A DNA stretch of 64,000 nucleotides, taken from Xanthomonas nasturtii (GTDB lineage Bacteria > Pseudomonadota > Gammaproteobacteria > Xanthomonadales > Xanthomonadaceae). The position numbers and the translations under genes are program-made. Of this stretch, positions 56,194-64,000 are shown one piece after another. The notes beneath the pieces are model-generated. The model made no database searches and was not told the origin of the DNA. It saw only the letters and a program-made list of their open reading frames with translations. Location: the NCBI RefSeq assembly GCF_001660815.1, contig NZ_LYMI01000007.1:37996-101995 (forward strand). Reading direction: 5' to 3'. Each line of letters starts with the position of its first letter. Position 1 is the first letter of the stretch.

Positions 56194-56826
56194 TCAGAAA
56201 AGCTCCTCCGGCTTCAACGCAAGCAACCCATCCACATGCTCGATCAACTGCGTCCCGGCCAACCCCGCGAACACCTCCGGATGCGCATAGCCCCACGCCA
56301 CCGCAGCAAACGGCAGGCCCACTGCTTGCGCAGCTTCCCAGTCGGCCACCTGATCGCCCACATACACCGCCTGCGCGGCGCTACAGCCGGTTGCGCGCAA
56401 GACCCGGCGCAAGGCGCGCTGCTTGCCCAGCAGGTGCGAGCCGCCTTCGATCACCGCGAACTTCGCGCTCAACGCAGCGCCCAAGGCGCGCTGCACATTC
56501 TCCACCGAGTTGGACGACACCACCGCCAGGCGCGTGCCACCTGCGTGTAATTCGGTCACCGCCGTGGCAATGCCGTCAAACAGGGCCACCGGCGGCGCTG
56601 CGCGCATCAGCCGGATGAAGTCTGCCGCCACCAGCGGCACGCGCCAGGCGGGCAATCCCGATTGCTTGAGCAGCTCGCGCGTGGTCAAGCGACGGGCATC
56701 GTCCACCTCGTGCGCCTGCGCCGCACGAAAGCCGTGCCGTTCGGCCAGCAGCTGCTGCGTACTCAGGAAAAAACCGAACGAATCGGCCAGCGTGCCGTCG
56801 AAATCGAAAATGATCAGTGCGGGCAT
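56194..56826 (-). CDS. HAD-superfamily hydrolase (phosphoglycolate phosphatase-like)
   Basis: 210 residues. HAD motifs: I, LIIFDFDGTLADSFGFF; II, LAVVSSNSVENVQRALG (Ser); III, KQRALRRVL (Lys); IV, YVGDQVADWEAAQAVGL (Asp). A cap domain lies between motifs I and II. Subfamily IA, Gph-like; the substrate is not determined. It lies 92 bp after the STAS gene on the same strand. Confidence 0.92.
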   Translation of the reverse strand: MPALIIFDFDGTLADSFGFFLSTQQLLAERHGFRAAQAHEVDDARRLTTRELLKQSGLPAWRVPLVAADFIRLMRAAPPVALFDGIATAVTELHAGGTRLAVVSSNSVENVQRALGAALSAKFAVIEGGSHLLGKQRALRRVLRATGCSAAQAVYVGDQVADWEAAQAVGLPFAAVAWGYAHPEVFAGLAGTQLIEHVDGLLALKPEELF

Positions 56827-56918
56827 GGCAACGCGCAGGGCAGGGCGTCATAGCCTAACCAGGATTGCGCCCGCGCCCACGCACACACGTCCCCACATGT
56901 GCGCGCAGGCGATGCGGC

Positions 56919-57338
56919 TTACGCTTCGGCGAAGTGCGACACGATCGGCGCATCGCTCTGCGCGCTCTGTTCGATGACCTTGCGCTGCATCGCAGCCAGG
57001 TAGGCATCCAGCTCTTCGGTGGAAGCGAATACATCGCTCAGCGGCACCGCCTTGACCATGTCGAAGACCTTGCGGATCTGCGGCTGCGGGTTGCTCACCA
57101 ACACCTTGCCCTGGCGCGTGGCCAGCGCCTTGCGCGCCTTGAAGATGCAGCGGATGCCGGCGCTGGAAATGTATTCCAGTGCGCTCAGGTCCAGCACCAG
57201 CGTGGTGATGCGGGTGCCCAGCAATGGCGACAGCGCCGCGTCCAGGTCCTGGTAGGTATGGGTGTCCAGCCGCCCGGTCAGGATGACGCGTTGACGGGTG
57301 TCTTGCGGCGGGTCGATCTGGATGGCGAGCGTGGTCAT
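56919..57338 (-). CDS. STAS-domain anti-sigma-factor antagonist
   Basis: 139 residues. STAS fold with the phosphorylatable-serine segment LDLSALEYISSAGIRCIFKA (about 60-79). In partner-switch systems the dephosphorylated antagonist sequesters the kinase. A C-terminal extension of about 25 residues is not typical. The start overlaps the end of the kinase gene by ATGA. Confidence 0.92.
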   Translation of the reverse strand: MTTLAIQIDPPQDTRQRVILTGRLDTHTYQDLDAALSPLLGTRITTLVLDLSALEYISSAGIRCIFKARKALATRQGKVLVSNPQPQIRKVFDMVKAVPLSDVFASTEELDAYLAAMQRKVIEQSAQSDAPIVSHFAEA

Positions 57339-57766
57339 GACAAGGCCTCGGGGACAGGGGCGTACGGGTGAAGCAGGGTGACGCGCACCACGTTATATGC
57401 ACCATCGCGGCGGTAGTCGATGTGATCGGCGAACTGATGCACCAAAAACAACCCCAGCCCGCCAATGGCGCGGTCGTCGAGCGCGCCGGTCACGTCGGGC
57501 ATGGGCGCATCGCAGGGGTCGAAGGCGCTGCCGGGGTCGTGCATTTCCAGCACCAGCGCCTGGGTGTCCAGGTGCAGCTGCAGGCGCAGCGGCTGCGCGG
57601 TGCATCGGCCGTGGGTGAGCGCGTTGCAGCCGAGCTCTTCCACGATCAGCCGCACCTGGCCGATCCGTTCGGCGTGCAGGCCCTCGCGCGTGAGCGAATG
57701 TTCCAGCGCGTCGTTGGCGCCGGCCAGCTGGGCCAGCGAGGGCGCGATGGCCAGATCGAGCTTCAT
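57335..57766 (-). CDS. RsbW/SpoIIAB-like anti-sigma kinase
   Basis: 143 residues from the ATG at 57766. HATPase_c motifs: N-box VEELGCNALTHG, G1 box DPGSAFDP, and G2-like GGLGLFLVHQFADH. The family binds a sigma factor or other target and phosphorylates the STAS antagonist. It overlaps both neighbours by 4 bp, so all three proteins are made in step. Confidence 0.92.
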   Translation of the reverse strand: MKLDLAIAPSLAQLAGANDALEHSLTREGLHAERIGQVRLIVEELGCNALTHGRCTAQPLRLQLHLDTQALVLEMHDPGSAFDPCDAPMPDVTGALDDRAIGGLGLFLVHQFADHIDYRRDGAYNVVRVTLLHPYAPVPEALS

Positions 57767-59865
57767 GCAGTCGTTGCCTTTCCGGGCGCGTCCCGGCCAG
57801 CGTTTGCGACCCGCCCAGCATGCTCCTGGCGCAGCCGGATCGCCAGCAGCGTGATGTCGTCGTACGGGTCGGCCGTACCGGTAAAGCGGGCGATATTGGC
57901 GATCACCGCCTTGCACTGCGCCGCCGCACTGCGGCGCGGGTGCAGCGCGGCCAGCAAGCGCTCCAGCCCGTAGCTGGCACCGCGCTCGTCCATCGCCTCG
58001 GTCACGCCATCGGTGTAGCCCAGCAGGGTCTGCCCGGCGCTCATGCGGCCCTGCAGCACAGGGTAGGACACCTGCGGCTCGATCCCCAGCGGCGCACCGG
58101 TTTCCAGCGGCAACGGGTGCGCCTTGCCGTCGATATCGATCAACAGCGGCGGCTCGTGCCCGGCGCTGGCCAGCCAGTAGTCGCCGCTCACCACGTTGAT
58201 CAGGCCGCACAGCACGGTGGCGAACATGCAGGTCTCGTTGTTTTCGGCCAACCGGGTGGACGCGGCAATCAGGATGGCGTCCGGGCGCGTGTAGCGGCGC
58301 GCCGCGATTTCCAGCACGCTCACCGCGCGCGCCATGAACAGGGCGGCCGGCACGCCCTTGTCGGAAACATCGCCCACCACGAACCACAGCAGCCCCGGTT
58401 CGGTCTCGATGAAGTGATAGAAATCCCCGCCCACCGCCTTGGCCGGCTCCAGCCATGCGCAGGTTTCCAGATGCGAACTGGCGCGGTCGAAGGTGCGCCC
58501 GGAAGGCAGCATCGCCTGCTGGATCTCGCGCGCAATCTGCAACTCGCTGTGCATGCGTTCGCGTGCGGCGGTCATCTCGCCAATCTCGGCGATGTGGTGG
58601 CGGATCGCATCGCGTGCGCTGTCGAAGGCGCGTGCCATCACGCCCACTTCGTCGTCGCGTTCGATGTGCTGCAACGGGTATTCGAATTCGCCGCGACGAA
58701 AATGCTCGGCGGTATCGGTCAGCTCTTCGATCGGCCGCGTCAACTTGCGCGTGATCCGCCGCATCAACCACCACCACACCACCGCGCCCAGCAGCGCCGC
58801 CAGCGCCACCCACGCCGCCAGCCAGTTCAAACCGGCCAGCACATAGCCTTCCGAGGCCGACAATACGAAGGTCCAGCCGCTGCGTCCCACTGCCGCGCTA
58901 TGGGTCAGGAAGCGCTCGCCATCGGGCGCGGTGTGCGCAAACGAAATCGGCTGGCCGGCCGCCACCGCGCGCTGCAACGGGCGCAGGTCCGGGCGTGACC
59001 GGGCCACATAGGCATCCAGCGAATGGTGCAGATTGAGCGCCGGGTCGGGGCTGAAGACCAGCATGCCCTCCGGCGACAACAGCATCGGCTGGATGCCGAT
59101 ATCGCGCGGCAATTCGTCGATGATGGCGCGCAGGTGCTGCAGCGGCAGCTCCACGCTGACCATGCCCACCGGCGCTGCATCGGGCGCATCGCCGGGCCGG
59201 CGCATGGGCAGGTTGTAACTGGTGTACAGGCCACCGCCATTGGCATCCAGGTAGGGCTCGGACCACCACGCGCGGCCCTCGCGCTGGGTGCGCAGATACC
59301 AGGGCATCGCGTGATAGTCGTAGCCCAGTTCCAAGGCAGATTTTTCCACCACGCGCGTGCCGTTGCGATGCACGTACCAGACAAATCCGCTGTCGCCGGC
59401 CTTCTGCGTGCGCGGCTCGATGATCAGGCGCGCCGCACCGATATCCGGGTCGCCGGTCAGCGTGGCCAGTAGCAAGGCGCGCAGATTGAACGGCTGTAGC
59501 CCCACGCCGCCGCTGCTGGCCGCCAAGGTGCGCCCGCTCACCTGCACCGAATCCAGCATCGCCGCCAGGCTGAGCGCGGTCTGCTCGGTCAAGCCATCCA
59601 CCTCGGTGCGCGCGGCCTCCACCAACTCGGCGCGTGCGCCCACGTAGAACACCGTTCCCAGCGCCGCCAGCAACATCACCAGCACCGCGGTGGCCGCCAG
59701 CAGCACGCGCATGCGCAGGCTGTTGCGCCAGTGCACGCGCGCGGCGACCGGCGTCTGTTGCGGCAGTGAGTGCGGATGGCTGGTCGTGGCACGCTCTCCC
59801 CAGCGGCGGCTGCGTTCGATGATGGCAGCTTTGCTGCCATGCACAACCCTGCGCAGCGGCCTCAT
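57763..59865 (-). CDS. Membrane-bound SpoIIE/RsbU-type phosphatase with Cache and HAMP domains
   Basis: About 700 residues from the ATG at 59865 (a GTG two codons upstream is possible). Transmembrane helix 1 (residues about 53-75), extracytoplasmic dCache-like sensor (about 75-335, with SGFVWYVHRNGTRVVEK and YNLPMRRPGDAPDAAPVG), helix 2 (LNWLAAWVALAALLGAVVWW), HAMP (about 365-420), then a PP2C-type phosphatase (about 445-685) with metal motifs VGGDFYHF, VVGDVSDKGVPAALFMA, GYTDGVTEAMD and DDITLLAIRL. It would dephosphorylate the STAS protein when its sensor is engaged. Confidence 0.93.
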   Translation of the reverse strand: MRPLRRVVHGSKAAIIERSRRWGERATTSHPHSLPQQTPVAARVHWRNSLRMRVLLAATAVLVMLLAALGTVFYVGARAELVEAARTEVDGLTEQTALSLAAMLDSVQVSGRTLAASSGGVGLQPFNLRALLLATLTGDPDIGAARLIIEPRTQKAGDSGFVWYVHRNGTRVVEKSALELGYDYHAMPWYLRTQREGRAWWSEPYLDANGGGLYTSYNLPMRRPGDAPDAAPVGMVSVELPLQHLRAIIDELPRDIGIQPMLLSPEGMLVFSPDPALNLHHSLDAYVARSRPDLRPLQRAVAAGQPISFAHTAPDGERFLTHSAAVGRSGWTFVLSASEGYVLAGLNWLAAWVALAALLGAVVWWWLMRRITRKLTRPIEELTDTAEHFRRGEFEYPLQHIERDDEVGVMARAFDSARDAIRHHIAEIGEMTAARERMHSELQIAREIQQAMLPSGRTFDRASSHLETCAWLEPAKAVGGDFYHFIETEPGLLWFVVGDVSDKGVPAALFMARAVSVLEIAARRYTRPDAILIAASTRLAENNETCMFATVLCGLINVVSGDYWLASAGHEPPLLIDIDGKAHPLPLETGAPLGIEPQVSYPVLQGRMSAGQTLLGYTDGVTEAMDERGASYGLERLLAALHPRRSAAAQCKAVIANIARFTGTADPYDDITLLAIRLRQEHAGRVANAGRDAPGKATTA

Positions 59866-59939
59866 CCTCACGTGGTCTCGATTGACCGCCCGAACGCAGG
59901 CGGACTAGATTGGCTGCCCCACTGCCACGGAGGCCGGCC

Positions 59940-60608
59940 TTGCGCCAGATTCTGACCCCAAGCCTGCTGGCCCTACTGCTTACGGCCTGTAACGCCCCGG
60001 AGACCAGCATGACCCAGACCCTTTCCCCCGCCACCGAGGCCACCGCAGAAGCCGACGTCGAGGCCGGCGGCCGCGGCCTTGCCAAGTTGAATCCGAGCCC
60101 GCGCAAGGCGTACGCGCTGACGCTTACCTTGGATAAGGCGCCGGGTCCGTTCGCGGCAGTGAATGGGTATGCACAGTACGACGTCAGCAACGACAGCGAA
60201 TGCGGCCAGATTCATCCTCAAACAGGCGTCGGACAGCGCATCACGAGCAGCGAGCCGGTTGCGCTTAAAAAATTCTCCGAGCAGCAATATCAAGGAGTCA
60301 TCTACCTTGATCTGATGCTCGATGAAGATTATTACGGGCGTGGGGTCTGTCATTGGGCGATGACGGGTGCGCGGGTTTCCCTGAAGGCCAGCGGGAAAAA
60401 AGAGGAAACCGCATTTCTGCCGTTCATTGAGGCCAAGGATGTCGTTGCGGGTAAACCGGTCACGCTGTATTTCTGGAAGGGCGGTTACCCCAAGGAAGAT
60501 ATCGCAGACTACGCCGATAACGGTTTGCCATCCGCTTCGGAATTCAAGCCGGAGCTGCGCGACCAATTGTTCTCCGTCACCCTTGTCGCCAAAGAGGTCT
60601 CGCCGTGA
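59940..60608 (+). CDS. Immunity lipoprotein of the T4SS lipase effector
   Basis: 222 residues from a TTG start at 59940, chosen because GGAGG (59929-59933) lies six bases upstream and the protein then begins with a compact lipoprotein signal (RQILTPSLLALLLTAC); a TTG at 59910 is less likely. The mature part is a beta-rich domain with a Cys pair (SECGQ and GVCHW). Its stop overlaps the GTG start of the lipase effector (GTGA), the arrangement of Xanthomonas T4SS toxin-immunity pairs in which the inhibitor is a periplasmic lipoprotein. It most likely neutralises the lipase in the periplasm. Function inferred from pairing. Confidence 0.85.
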   Translation: MRQILTPSLLALLLTACNAPETSMTQTLSPATEATAEADVEAGGRGLAKLNPSPRKAYALTLTLDKAPGPFAAVNGYAQYDVSNDSECGQIHPQTGVGQRITSSEPVALKKFSEQQYQGVIYLDLMLDEDYYGRGVCHWAMTGARVSLKASGKKEETAFLPFIEAKDVVAGKPVTLYFWKGGYPKEDIADYADNGLPSASEFKPELRDQLFSVTLVAKEVSP

Positions 60609-61930
60609 AGCCGACCTCGCAGCAATACGCCATTCTTTCTAACGAGGGCTACGTCGATCACAAGGTCGGTAAGCGTGGGCCTGGTGACCGTGAGCGAGTG
60701 GATGTTGGCGGCGAGAGCTATGAAATTCTGGAGCACGTCAACAATCCAAAGACGGGCTATCAGGGAACGATCTATCAACGCGTCAGCGGTGGAGATATCG
60801 TCGTCGCTCACCGGGGCACCGAGGAAATTCTGCGTGACGCGGTGCAGGCAGATGGCTCCATGGTGTTGCAGCGTATCAACCCACAGGCCGATGATGCGAT
60901 CGCTCTGACAAAAAGTGCGCTTGGCTATGCGGCCAAGCAGGAACAGCGCACCGGGCACGCACCCGAGGTCACTGTGACCGGCCACTCGCTAGGCGGAGCG
61001 CTTGCGCAGGTCAGCGCACACCACTTCGATTTGAAAGGTGAAACCTTCAACGCCTATGGCGCAGCGAGCCTGGCGTATCGCATTCCAGAAGGTGGCCACA
61101 GCGTGGTCAATCATGTGATGGCTGCCGATCCGGTGAGTGCAGCATCTCCGCATTACGGGGACGTGCGCGTCTATGCCAGACCTAACGAGATCGCAACGCT
61201 GAGTGCAATGGGCTACAGCAACAGCAGAGTGAATTTTCTGATTCCCGATTCACCTGTGGCTTCTGCGGTGAATTCGTTGGGGTCGCACACCATCAAAAAC
61301 TTCCTGGATGAGCGGTCTCCGCTCAATGACCCGCAGGCGCGGCAACTCGCAGATCAAAATAAGAGAATGATCGACGAGTATCGATCTGATCTGGACGAGA
61401 TCCGTGCCGGCATCACCTTGGTGAGTCGGGGGCCGAAGGGCCTCGGCCAGGACGCCATCGACGCCATCCGTGGCCCGCTCGCGCCGGGCGAGCCGGCCAA
61501 GCGCGACGCGCGCGAGCATGGCAACGACCACACCTCGCTGCGTATCGATCAGCCGGGGCACGTAGGCAATGCCTTGTTCCAGGACGCCCAGCGCGGCGTG
61601 CATGCGCAGGATGCCCGCGCTGGCCGCACGCCGGATCAGCAGAGCGCGCAACTATCCGGCTCGCTCGCCTCGGAAATGCACGCCGCCGGTGGTCAACGCA
61701 TCGACGCGGTGATGATGAGCCCGGACGCTGCACGGACCTTCGCGGTGCAGGGGCGCGTGGACGACCCGGCGCAACTGCGCGTCAGCGTGGAGACGGTGAC
61801 CGCCATGAACACGCCGCTGGAGCAGAGCAGCCAACGTGTTGCCGAAAACGCCGCACGTCAGTCGGTGGCATTGGAGCAGCAACAGTCGCAGAGCCAGCAA
61901 CAGCAGCAAGGGGCGCGCGCCATGGGCTGA
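60605..61930 (+). CDS. Type IV secretion antibacterial lipase with XVIPCD tail
   Basis: 441 residues, GTG start. Residues about 1-290 form a class 3-type alpha/beta-hydrolase with nucleophile elbow VTGHSLGGALAQ (Ser128) and plausible partners Asp175 and His228. Residues about 305-441 have the features of the Xanthomonas VirD4-interacting conserved domain: the GQRIDAVMMS block, AVQGRVDDPAQLRVSV, and a Gln-rich tail. The domain recruits effectors to VirD4 of the antibacterial X-T4SS. It resembles the characterised X. citri phospholipase effector. The vir genes are not in the window. Confidence 0.92.
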   Translation: MKPTSQQYAILSNEGYVDHKVGKRGPGDRERVDVGGESYEILEHVNNPKTGYQGTIYQRVSGGDIVVAHRGTEEILRDAVQADGSMVLQRINPQADDAIALTKSALGYAAKQEQRTGHAPEVTVTGHSLGGALAQVSAHHFDLKGETFNAYGAASLAYRIPEGGHSVVNHVMAADPVSAASPHYGDVRVYARPNEIATLSAMGYSNSRVNFLIPDSPVASAVNSLGSHTIKNFLDERSPLNDPQARQLADQNKRMIDEYRSDLDEIRAGITLVSRGPKGLGQDAIDAIRGPLAPGEPAKRDAREHGNDHTSLRIDQPGHVGNALFQDAQRGVHAQDARAGRTPDQQSAQLSGSLASEMHAAGGQRIDAVMMSPDAARTFAVQGRVDDPAQLRVSVETVTAMNTPLEQSSQRVAENAARQSVALEQQQSQSQQQQQGARAMG

Positions 61931-62043
61931 GGGATGAGTTGTGTTGTGCTGCCGCGGCGGATGCGCGCGCGGTTGTGCATCACCCCGCGCGCGGTGCGTC
62001 ACGGCGCCGAGCCTGCACACCACCACCATCGCGTGTTCCACCG

Positions 62044-62068
62044 AAACGCCGGGCTTGCCCGGCGTTTT
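62044..62068 (+). terminator. Intrinsic terminator after the lipase effector
   Basis: AAACGCCGGGC-TT-GCCCGGCGTTTT, an 11-bp stem with a short loop and T-run, 113 bp after the stop. Confidence 0.82.
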
Positions 62069-62355
62069 CGCGTTCAATCGCGCAACAACGCGCACGGGTG
62101 CTGCTGCACCCGCACAACAACGCGCCTGCACAACGCGGGCGGACTCAATGTTTTCCTGCCTCAAGATATGCCGCAACACCCCTGCACCTATAGCGGCCTC
62201 AACCGCCCTGTACTGCCGTGTTTGAATCTCACCCGCTGCGCAGCGGCACACGGTGAGGCAGCAACGCGTGCGTGCACCGTGGCCGCATGCACACCGCAAC
62301 GCAGGATCACGCAAGGTGCCACCCGGCGCGACATCCATCGATCAAGGAGCGTTTC
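62069..62355. other. Upstream region of the galactanase
   Basis: 287 bp, no gene. It is less GC-rich than its surroundings, with repeated GCACAACAACGCG-like words. It presumably holds the galactanase promoter. Confidence 0.4.
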
Positions 62356-63357
62356 ATGACTATTTTTCGCATCCACTACCACCGCGTGCTGCTCGTGCTG
62401 GCGCTGTGCCTATGCAGCGCCGGCGTCAGCGCGCAGGGCATCGCCAAGGGCGCCGATGTCAGCTGGCTCAACCAACAGGCCGCGAACAATCCGCCGCAGG
62501 TATTTCGCGATGCGGCCGGCAACACCACCGACTTCATCAAGCTGTTCAAGGACGTGGGCGGCAACGCGATTCGCCTGCGCGTGTGGGTGAACCCGTCGGG
62601 TGGCTGGAACGACGGCCGCGACACCCTGGACAAGGCCAAGCGCGCCGCCGCCCAAGGCATGCGCATCATGATCGACTTCCATTACAGCGACAGCTGGGCC
62701 GACCCCGGCAAACAGAACAAACCAGCCGCCTGGGCCGGGCATAACGTGGCCCAGCTCAATACCGACGTCTACAACCACACCCAGGGCATTCTCAAATATC
62801 TCAAGGACAACGGCATCACCGTCACCTGGGTGCAGGTGGGCAACGAGATCAACAGCGGCATGTTGTGGAACGACGGCAAGACGCCCAACTTCGCCAACCT
62901 CGGCCAGTTCATCAACAGCGGCTACAACGCCACCAAGGCGGTGTATCCCAACGCCAAGGTCATCGTGCATCTGGCCAACGGCTACGACAACGCCAACTTC
63001 CGCTGGTTCTTCGACAACCTGCGCTCGGCCGGCGGCAAGTGGGACGTCATCGGCATGTCGCATTACCCACCGGTCGGCAGCTGGCAGGACTACAACAACC
63101 GCCTGGACACCAACATGCGCGACATGATCTCCCGCTACGGCAGCGACGTGGTGGTGGCCGAGGTCGGCATGGATTGGCAACAAGCGGCCACCACCCGCGC
63201 CATGCTCACCAACCTGCTCAGCCGCAGCAACGCCATTGGCTCGCGCGTGCTCGGCGTGTTCTATTGGGAACCCAACGCCCACCCCGGCTGGCAGGGCTAC
63301 ACCATGGGCGCAGTCAACAACAACGGCCAATTGACCGAAGCGCTGCAGGCGTTCTGA
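62356..63357 (+). CDS. galA: GH53 arabinogalactan endo-beta-1,4-galactanase
   Basis: 333 residues from the ATG at 62356, with AAGGAG seven bases upstream. Signal peptide (ending GVSAQG), then a GH53 barrel: IAKGADVSWLNQQ, GGNAIRLRVWVNP, IMIDFHYSDSWADP, acid/base VQVGNEINSGMLW, nucleophile VVVAEVGMDW, and GVFYWEPNAHPGW. It cleaves galactan side chains of pectin in plant walls. It stands alone and is flanked downstream by repeat elements and an IS. Confidence 0.95.
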   Translation: MTIFRIHYHRVLLVLALCLCSAGVSAQGIAKGADVSWLNQQAANNPPQVFRDAAGNTTDFIKLFKDVGGNAIRLRVWVNPSGGWNDGRDTLDKAKRAAAQGMRIMIDFHYSDSWADPGKQNKPAAWAGHNVAQLNTDVYNHTQGILKYLKDNGITVTWVQVGNEINSGMLWNDGKTPNFANLGQFINSGYNATKAVYPNAKVIVHLANGYDNANFRWFFDNLRSAGGKWDVIGMSHYPPVGSWQDYNNRLDTNMRDMISRYGSDVVVAEVGMDWQQAATTRAMLTNLLSRSNAIGSRVLGVFYWEPNAHPGWQGYTMGAVNNNGQLTEALQAF

Positions 63358-63370
63358 TTGGTGTCCCTAA

Positions 63371-63495
63371 TGCCCCTCTCCCGCCTTTGGGGTGAGGGTA
63401 CGGGGGCGAAGCCCTCTTGCATTCAAAACGCACGAGGCTTCGCCCGTACCCTCATCCGCCCCTTTGGGGCACCTTCTCCCGGCGGGAGAAGGGAA
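63371..63495. repeat. Short copy of the quasi-palindromic element
   Basis: CCCCTCTCCCGCC ... GGTGAGGGTACGGGGGCGAAG ... GGCTTCGCCCGTACCCTCATC ... CTTCTCCCGGCGGGAGAAGG. It has both edges and the central GAAGCC/GGCTTC hairpin but lacks the GC-rich inner insert of the long copies. Confidence 0.85.
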
Positions 63496-63530
63496 GCACG
63501 CACTGCACCCCACAGTCAGCGGCGAAAAGC

Positions 63531-63742
63531 CCCTCTCCCGCCGGGGCGAGCAGGCACGGCTTGCGCGCCACCGGCGCGCGTGCCTTGGAGCGCCCGCGCC
63601 GTAAGCGCGGGCCGGGGCGCGGAGCGGGGGTTGGGGTGAGGGTGCGGGGGCGAAGCCTTCGGGTGACTCCAGCTGCACGAGGCTTCGCACGTACCCCCAT
63701 CCGCCCCTGCGGGGCACCTTCTCCCAGCGGGAGAAGGGAAGC
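63531..63742. repeat. Long copy of the quasi-palindromic element
   Basis: Same edges as the short copy plus an inserted GC-rich block (CACGGCTTGCGCGCCACCGG, CGCGCGTGCCTTGGAGCG, GCCCGCGCCGTAAGCGCGGG). It is the reverse complement of the 46250-46452 copy. A third partial edge (CCCCTCTCCCGCCGGGAGAG) follows at 63763-63782. Confidence 0.85.
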
Positions 63743-63792
63743 TCTCGAAGCTGGTATCGAAGCCCCTCTCCCGCCGGGAGAGCAACTGTCTT

Positions 63793-63998
<206 letters not shown>

Positions 63999-64000
63999 CC

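Overview
The window is a high-GC chromosomal segment of a plant-associated Xanthomonas. The genus call rests on the combination of a C-terminal ice-nucleation protein piece, a xopX-type type III effector beside groESL, an XVIPCD-tailed lipase of the Xanthomonas antibacterial type IV secretion type, an endo-galactanase, and the gene order fis / DUF3426 / prmA / accC / accB / aroQ / dsbD / cutA. I cannot name the species; the X. citri / axonopodis / euvesicatoria / arboricola group is the best guess.

Layout. 1-4.0 kb: end of an ice-nucleation gene, fis, a DUF3426 membrane protein, and an XRE regulator divergent from a small two-helix membrane protein, with a perfect 17-bp palindrome between them. 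4.0-13.4 kb: prmA, two envelope proteins, then a minus-strand block (accC, a four-helix-bundle gene, accB, aroQ, dsbD, cutA). 13.8-20.4 kb: secreted modular nuclease, groES-groEL behind a CIRCE-like operator, and xopX. 20.8-26.7 kb: TonB-dependent receptor, a HipA/YjjJ-type kinase, and aroG (DAHP synthase) behind a textbook-looking transcription attenuator with an aromatic-rich leader peptide. 27-32.2 kb: two tandem AsmA-like envelope proteins. 32.5-46.1 kb: SMP-30/cupin pair, glnE, a YhhQ-like transporter, a sedolisin protease, an ELM1-type glycosyltransferase/DUF2145/unknown operon, a RutE-like nitroreductase, a YceI lipoprotein, and a siderophore-interacting protein. 46.7-56.0 kb: a PadR regulator and a complete malonate decarboxylase operon (mdcA-C-D-E-G-B-unknown-H) with a MatC-like permease and a GntR regulator. 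56.2-59.9 kb: a HAD phosphatase and a three-gene partner-switch module (SpoIIE phosphatase, anti-sigma-type kinase, STAS). 59.9-61.9 kb: immunity lipoprotein and T4SS lipase effector. 62.4-64 kb: GH53 galactanase, a cluster of palindromic repeats, and the C-terminus of an IS110-family transposase running off the window.

Themes. (1) Regulation by leader and operator DNA is unusually readable: the aroG attenuator, the CIRCE/sigma-32 region of groESL, a tandem PadR operator, a 17-bp palindrome before mdcA and another at the XRE gene. (2) Two repeat families are scattered through intergenic DNA: a GGGATTC/GAATCCC heptamer that forms inverted arrays around the four-helix-bundle gene (between accB and accC) and inside the groES-groEL spacer, and a roughly 200-bp quasi-palindromic element at 46.3 and 63.4-63.8 kb with fragments at 26.8 and 56.1 kb. 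(3) Interaction functions (ice nucleation, XopX, galactanase, secreted nuclease and protease, T4SS toxin with immunity) are interspersed with housekeeping genes.
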